Source of the DNA: JAXFPC01 sp034180005
Lineage (GTDB): Bacteria; Bacillota; Negativicutes; Acidaminococcales; Acidaminococcaceae
Assembly (NCBI GenBank): GCA_034180005.1
Contig: JAXFPC010000029.1
Span: 145,290 to 209,289, forward strand
DNA length: 64,000 bases
Reading direction: 5' to 3'
The notes beneath the pieces were generated by a model. That model had not been told where the DNA came from, ran no database searches, and was given only the letters and a program-made list of their open reading frames with translations. The number at the start of each line of letters is the position of its first letter. The stretch's first letter is position 1. Shown piece by piece: positions 60,701 to 64,000 of this stretch. The position numbers and the translations under genes are program-made.

Positions 60701-62161
60701 ATGAATTCTTTTAAAACTGTAGATGTAGTCGTAATCGGCGGCGGCATTACAGGAACTGCTATTTTGAGAGAACTTACGAAATATGATCTTACCTGCGTGC
60801 TTTTGGAAAAAGAGCCGGATTTGGCATTGGGAACGACCAAGGCCAACAGTGCGATACTTCATGCCGGATTTGACGCGCCCACCGGCAGTCTGAAAGCCAT
60901 TACCAACGTGCGCGGCAATAAGCTGTACCATGAGCTGGAAAAAGAATTGGCTTTGGATATCAAATGGACCGGTTCCCTGGTCGTGGCTACAACTGAAGAG
61001 GAAAAAGCTACTTTGGAAGAACTTCTGACCAGAGGAAAAGCTAACGGCGTAGAGGGCCTGAAACTGCTTACTCGCGAAGAAGTTTTGGAGCAGGAGCCTA
61101 ATCTTACAACAGCCGTGGCGGCTCTTTGGGCTCCAACAGCAGGCGTGTGCTGGCCGTTCGGCGCGGCCTTGGCTTTTGCGGAGAACGCTGTCCAAAACGG
61201 CGGCGAAGTGGTACGCGACTGTGAGGTTTCCGGATTTGTCAAGGAAGACGGAAAAATTATCGGCGTACAGACAAACAAAGGCACCATTGCTGCTAAATAT
61301 GTTGTCAACGCCGCCGGTGTTTACGCCGATACTATCGCCAAACTTGCAGGAGATGACAGTTTTACCATTCATCCGCGTAAGGGAGAATACATTCTCTTTG
61401 ATAAAACAGCTTGCAATGATCTTGTCTACGGTGTGGTTTTCCCAACGCCGACGAAAAAATCCAAAGGTATCCTGATTTGTACTACCACCCACGGCAATAC
61501 GTTTATCGGACCCAATGCCAACGAACAGGATTCTAAAAATGACCATGCCGTAACGGCTGAAGGGATGAATGAGATTATTTCTTCAGCGCGTAAATTGATA
61601 CCGTCCTTGCCTATGGGCGCAGCCATAACTCAGTTTGCCGGATTGCGCGCAGTTTCCGACTCCGGTGATTTCGTTATCGGACCTTCGGATGTTGAAGGTT
61701 TTTACAACGCTGCGGGAATGCAGTCCCCGGGACTTACTTCCGCGCCGGCGGTGGCAGAGCTTATTGCTGCGGAAATTGCCCGTGTAAGCGGCGCTGCCCG
61801 TAAAAATGATTTTCAAAATAAGCTTCCGGAGAGAAAAGCTTTTGTACGCATGACCAGAAGTGAACAGGCTGCCAAGGTGGCGGAGAATAATCTTTACGGA
61901 AGAGTAATTTGCCGCTGTGAAACAGTTACGGAAGGCGAGATAGTAGAAGCCATTCATAATCCGGTGGGCGCTCGCACCGTGGACGGAGTTAAAAGACGTA
62001 CCAGAGCCGGAATGGGGCGCTGTCAGGGAGGTTTCTGCGGACCTCGTGTAACCCAGATTTTAGCGCGGGAGTTGCAGATTCCCGTAACGGAAGTCTTAAA
62101 GGAACATCACGGTTCAGAGATGTTTTATGATAAAAATACCTCTGCCGGCAAGGAGGATTAA
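60701..62161 (+). CDS. GlpA-like FAD-dependent glycerol-3-phosphate dehydrogenase
   Basis: 486 residues. N-terminal FAD site VVVIGGGITGTAILREL, ATGT-like substrate regions (NSAILHAGFDA, VCWPFGAALAFAENA, NAAGVYAD), and a C-terminal BFD-like [2Fe-2S] domain: ICRCETVTEGEI ... MGRCQGGFCGPRV with four cysteines. This layout is that of the catalytic subunit of anaerobic glycerol-3-phosphate dehydrogenase (GlpA) and of related orphan oxidoreductases. It is followed closely by an FAD oxidoreductase and DUF1667, a trio common in Firmicutes. No glpK or glpF nearby. Confidence 0.88.
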   Translation: MNSFKTVDVVVIGGGITGTAILRELTKYDLTCVLLEKEPDLALGTTKANSAILHAGFDAPTGSLKAITNVRGNKLYHELEKELALDIKWTGSLVVATTEEEKATLEELLTRGKANGVEGLKLLTREEVLEQEPNLTTAVAALWAPTAGVCWPFGAALAFAENAVQNGGEVVRDCEVSGFVKEDGKIIGVQTNKGTIAAKYVVNAAGVYADTIAKLAGDDSFTIHPRKGEYILFDKTACNDLVYGVVFPTPTKKSKGILICTTTHGNTFIGPNANEQDSKNDHAVTAEGMNEIISSARKLIPSLPMGAAITQFAGLRAVSDSGDFVIGPSDVEGFYNAAGMQSPGLTSAPAVAELIAAEIARVSGAARKNDFQNKLPERKAFVRMTRSEQAAKVAENNLYGRVICRCETVTEGEIVEAIHNPVGARTVDGVKRRTRAGMGRCQGGFCGPRVTQILARELQIPVTEVLKEHHGSEMFYDKNTSAGKED

Positions 62162-62163
62162 CA

Positions 62164-63429
62164 GTGGAAGGATTATATGACGTTATTATTGTCGGCGGCG
62201 GACCTGCGGGACTTTCTGCTGCATACAGCGCTTGGCAGAACGGAGCTGAAAAAATACTGATATTGGAAAGAGATCGGGAACCGGGAGGTATTTTGCAGCA
62301 ATGCATACATAACGGGTTCGGACTGCACCATTTCAAAGAAGAACTTACAGGACCGGGGTACGCGCACAGATGTATTGAATTGGTAAAAGATAAACCTGAA
62401 ATAGAAATCATGGTGGATACTATGGTTCTTGATGTTCTGCCGGACAAAACCGTTATAGCGGTTAATCCTGTCAAAGGATTACTGAATTTAAAGGGCAAGA
62501 CGGTTATTCTTACCATGGGATGCAGAGAGAGGACACGCGGAGCTATTCGCATTCCGGGCGCACGTCCTGCTGGTGTGTTTACCGCAGGCGCAGCTCAGCG
62601 TATGGTCAATATGGAAGGTTATCTGCCGGGCAAGAAGATTGTCATCCTCGGCAGCGGCGATATCGGACTGATTATGGCCAGGCGCATGAGCCTGGAGGGA
62701 TGCCAGGTATTGGCTTGTCTGGAAATTTGCCCTTTTTCCAACGGCTTGACGAGAAATATTGTCCAATGTCTGGAAGACTTTAATATTCCTTTATATCTTT
62801 CTCACACCATTGTAAAAATTCACGGTGAAGAAAGAGTGACAGGCATCACCGTCGCCAAAGTTGACGATAAAATGACACCCATCCCCGAAACGGAGTTCGA
62901 TATTGAATGTGATACGGTACTGCTGTCGGTGGGTTTGATTCCTGAAAATGAATTATCCAACGGTTTGAATCTTTCTATGTATCCTCTGACAAACGGTCCC
63001 GTGGTGGATCAGCACAGAGAAACCTGTATGCCGGGATTTTTTGCTGCGGGCAATGTGGTGCATGTGCATGATTTAGTAGATTTTGTTTCCGAAGAAGCGG
63101 AAATAGCCGGCAAATACGCGGCTTTAAGGGCGCAGGATAAACTCAGAGCAATTGTTCACACTGTCAAGGTCAAGGCTGTTGACGGCGTCAGAACGTGTGT
63201 ACCACAACAATTATCTTTGCCGGAGGATCTTTCAGAGGAGAAGGTAAAATTGTTTATGCGCGTGGGAGCGCCTCATCGAAATGTTAAACTGCAGATAAAA
63301 AGCGGCGATGAGGTTCTTCTTACAAGACCGTTGCCGGTGGCTAAACCAAGCGAGATGATAGCTGTAGAAATTCCGGCAGCCAAAATAGGTCTTATCGGAG
63401 AAGAGTTAAGCGTCGGACTGTTGATGTGA
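62164..63429 (+). CDS. NAD(P)/FAD-dependent oxidoreductase, partner of the GlpA-like protein
   Basis: 421 residues, GTG start 2 bp after the previous stop (AAGGAGG upstream). FAD site VIIVGGGPAGLSAAYSA, RDREPGGILQQCIHNGFG, ATP/NAD site VILGSGDIGLIMARRM, and GFFAAGNVVHVHDLVDFVS close to the C-terminus for FAD. Probably passes electrons from the GlpA-like subunit. Substrate not certain. Confidence 0.88.
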   Translation: MEGLYDVIIVGGGPAGLSAAYSAWQNGAEKILILERDREPGGILQQCIHNGFGLHHFKEELTGPGYAHRCIELVKDKPEIEIMVDTMVLDVLPDKTVIAVNPVKGLLNLKGKTVILTMGCRERTRGAIRIPGARPAGVFTAGAAQRMVNMEGYLPGKKIVILGSGDIGLIMARRMSLEGCQVLACLEICPFSNGLTRNIVQCLEDFNIPLYLSHTIVKIHGEERVTGITVAKVDDKMTPIPETEFDIECDTVLLSVGLIPENELSNGLNLSMYPLTNGPVVDQHRETCMPGFFAAGNVVHVHDLVDFVSEEAEIAGKYAALRAQDKLRAIVHTVKVKAVDGVRTCVPQQLSLPEDLSEEKVKLFMRVGAPHRNVKLQIKSGDEVLLTRPLPVAKPSEMIAVEIPAAKIGLIGEELSVGLLM

Positions 63430-63441
63430 GGAGAATTATAG

Positions 63442-63804
63442 ATGGCTGTTGAAACTAGAGTAATGAATTGCATTATGTGTCCTCTGGGATGCGAAATGAC
63501 AGTAACAGTTGAAGATGGCGTATTTAAAAGCGTCACAGGCAATACCTGCCCCAGAGGTGAAAAATACGCCAAGGATGAAGTGACCTCTCCGAAACGTATG
63601 TTGACGGGAACCGTAAGCATCGGCGGAGGCATACTTCCTTTGCTGCCGGTTGTTTCTTCCGCGGCATTGCCCAAGGACAGGATCCTCGACTGTTCTGCTT
63701 TCCTGAGAACGGTTGATGTTGCGGGACCTGTTAAGACAGGCGATGTAATCGTAGAGAATATCTTGGGGCTGGGCGTAGATATTATAGCCAGCAGAGATAT
63801 GTAA
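63442..63804 (+). CDS. DUF1667 protein (CxxC, probable iron-sulfur partner)
   Basis: 120 residues. Four cysteines near the N-terminus: NCIMCPLGCEM and TGNTCPRGEKY, spaced as for an iron-sulfur cluster or zinc. The family always travels with the two oxidoreductases upstream and is regarded as the third subunit. GGAGAA precedes the ATG. Confidence 0.9.
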   Translation: MAVETRVMNCIMCPLGCEMTVTVEDGVFKSVTGNTCPRGEKYAKDEVTSPKRMLTGTVSIGGGILPLLPVVSSAALPKDRILDCSAFLRTVDVAGPVKTGDVIVENILGLGVDIIASRDM

Positions 63805-63821
63805 TACTTTGTGTAAGCTTG

Positions 63822-63856
63822 CTGCTCCTGAAAAATAAATCGGGAGCAGTATTTTT
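63822..63856 (+). terminator. terminator of the oxidoreductase operon
   Basis: Stem CTGCTCC/GGAGCAG with a 14-base loop, then TATTTTTG. Confidence 0.8.
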
Positions 63857-63879
63857 GTTAAAAAATTAACAAAAAGCTA

Positions 63880-63908
63880 TTGACATAAAAAAAGAGGTGT
63901 GTTAGTAT
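63880..63908 (+). promoter_or_regulatory. strong promoter, probably of an rRNA operon
   Basis: TTGACA, 17 bp, TAGTAT, preceded by an A/T-rich UP-like stretch (63851-63879). Confidence 0.75.
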
Positions 63909-64000
63909 ATAAAAGTCGCCGATACGGGCGGCAGCGAACCTTGAAAACTGAACAAAAACCTAGAAAAAGCAGATGTGCGGGTCATGAAAAGATCATGACC
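63909..64000 (+). other. putative rRNA operon leader, cut by the window edge
   Basis: CCTTGAAAACTGAACA is a phrase seen in leaders just before 16S rRNA genes of Firmicutes. An 8-bp inverted repeat GGTCATGA/TCATGACC (63980-63987 with 63993-64000) ends the window. The 16S gene would begin just beyond; this is inference. Confidence 0.55.

Noticed and set aside
1..64000. tRNA genes, insertion sequences and CRISPR arrays
   Set aside because: I looked for cloverleaf arms with GTTCGA loops, transposase motifs with terminal repeats, and regularly spaced repeats, and found none that hold up by eye.

Overview
The window is about 64 kb of chromosome around the replication origin of what looks like a diderm Firmicute (Negativicutes, perhaps close to Phascolarctobacterium or Acidaminococcus). 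The order rpmH, rnpA, yidD, yidC, jag, mnmE, mnmG, rsmG, noc, parA, parB is the Firmicute origin arrangement. However, the window also holds a periplasm-type CbiK, an ArnT-like glycosyltransferase and remnants of two-partner secretion genes, which imply an outer membrane. The genus is an inference; the class-level guess is firmer. There is no tRNA, rRNA body, insertion sequence or CRISPR array that I can recognise.

Left part (1-8 kb): the tail of an ABC ATPase gene, then a phosphate operon on the minus strand (pstS, pstC, pstA, pstB, a PhoR-like kinase, a PhoP-like regulator). The regulator has an in-frame stop at codon 6. Candidate PhoP boxes lie upstream of pstS. An M48 metalloprotease follows. 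At 8-16 kb are thiW with a small membrane gene and an ArsR-type metal sensor, an iron-type ABC operon (lipoprotein, 12-helix permease, ATPase, plus a second lipoprotein behind a terminator) and an FkbM methyltransferase.

16-26 kb: a DtxR-type regulator, exported sirohydrochlorin chelatase CbiK, a DcuC carboxylate carrier and a dipeptidase on the plus strand. The pantothenate operon (DUF2520, panB, panC, panD) is minus strand and has a long leader with an attenuator. It is divergent from bioD-bioA, which carries a BirA operator.

26-32 kb is the accessory region: an ArnT-like transferase behind a two-component system, then an AT-rich patch. The patch holds two tandem paralogous membrane proteins (one frameshifted), and a deletion scar joining the start of a TpsB transporter gene to the end of a TpsA/CdiA-like exoprotein gene. 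I read it as the relic of a contact-dependent-inhibition-like locus with immunity-like genes.

32-39 kb: DUF951, a CBS-ACT protein and a complete branched-chain amino acid importer (livJ, H, M, G, F). 39-49 kb: the parAB/noc/rsmG/mnmG/mnmE/jag/yidC/yidD/rnpA/rpmH block with two parS sites. One parS is the centre of a 40-bp palindrome that also looks like a terminator. A 180-bp element next to it has a second copy at the left end of the window.

49-64 kb runs plus strand, away from oriC: dnaA, a dense DnaA-box cluster, dnaN, an S4 protein, recF, a DUF721/DciA protein, remB, gyrB, a small protein, thiamine diphosphokinase, a TSUP permease, gyrA and a GlpA-like/FAD oxidoreductase/DUF1667 trio. 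The window ends in a strong promoter and leader that look like the start of an rRNA operon. Most genes on both sides of oriC point away from it, co-directional with replication; the thiW, dtxR-cbiK and bioDA groups are exceptions.
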